Shown here: positions 6,531-6,586 of the stretch, piece by piece
Numbering within the stretch: position 1 is the stretch's first letter
How the letters are laid out: each line of letters starts with the position of its first letter
Origin: Melioribacteraceae bacterium
GTDB lineage: Bacteria > Bacteroidota > Ignavibacteria > Ignavibacteriales > Melioribacteraceae
NCBI GenBank assembly: GCA_026983755.1
Contig: JALSTL010000203.1
Coordinates: forward strand, 1-6,586
DNA length: 6,586 nt
Reading direction: 5' to 3'
The notes under the pieces: model-generated
What the model was told of the DNA's origin: nothing
The model's input: only the letters and a program-made list of their open reading frames with translations
Databases searched by the model: none
Made by a program: the position numbers and the translations under genes

Positions 6531-6551
6531 GTAATTTACGGAGGATTTATT

Positions 6552-6586
6552 ATGTTAATTGAAACCGATATTCAAAAAGTATATTC
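6552..6586 (+). CDS. Start of an unidentified plus-strand gene (runs off the right edge)
   Basis: ATG at 6552 opens a frame beginning MLIETDIQKVY, with 11 complete codons before the window ends. A strong Shine-Dalgarno sequence GGAGG at 6540-6544 lies seven bases upstream, and a candidate promoter sits at 6501-6530. There is no signal peptide in the visible part and too little sequence to name a family. It diverges from the lipoprotein gene. Confidence 0.6.
   Translation, partial: MLIETDIQKVY

Larger units (their letters stand above)
6121..6551. other. Divergent intergenic control region, no gene
   Basis: 431 bases separating the minus-strand lipoprotein from the plus-strand gene at 6552. 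I see no ORF longer than about 16 codons with acceptable start signals. It contains candidate promoters at both ends, a 26-bp tandem repeat, a near-perfect palindrome at 6249-6268, an inverted repeat at 6382-6402 and a weak imperfect palindrome at 6431-6464. It is long for a simple divergent promoter, leaving room for regulation or for a small RNA that I cannot demonstrate. Confidence 0.6.

Overview
This AT-rich window looks like chromosomal DNA from a low-GC member of the Bacteroidota/Ignavibacteriota (FCB) side of the tree. That placement is an inference. It rests on a lipoprotein carrying a fibronectin type III (FN3) domain, on a very long NtrY-like membrane kinase, and on overall base composition. 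No rRNA, tRNA or marker gene is present to fix the taxonomy. I see no insertion sequence, CRISPR array or phage gene.

Layout, read along the minus strand from the right: a secreted FN3 lipoprotein gene (6120 to 5272) is followed by a clear hairpin terminator (5188-5218). Next come about 280 bases of AT-rich leader with a candidate promoter, then a 1262-residue, 12-membrane-segment sensor histidine kinase (4906 to 1118). Its stop codon directly abuts the ATG of an AddA/RecB-like UvrD-family helicase-nuclease (1117 to beyond base 1). The helicase is cut by the window edge after 372 codons. At the far right a plus-strand gene begins (ATG at 6552, strong Shine-Dalgarno sequence), with only 11 complete codons visible.

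The kinase and the helicase almost certainly share a transcript (TAA immediately followed by ATG). The lipoprotein is a separate transcription unit, insulated by the terminator. The lipoprotein and the right-hand gene diverge from a 431-base intergenic region. That region holds two candidate promoters of near-identical geometry, a near-perfect 20-bp palindrome, a second inverted repeat, a 26-bp tandem repeat with A/T tracts, and a weak imperfect palindrome.

The most notable items are the kinase architecture, its zero-gap linkage to a DNA end-processing enzyme with no response regulator nearby, and the palindrome-rich divergent control region. The kinase has three extracytoplasmic regions separated by an eight-helix block and two further helices, and no cytoplasmic PAS domain. 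I found nothing that I can defend as a wholly new defence or mobile system.
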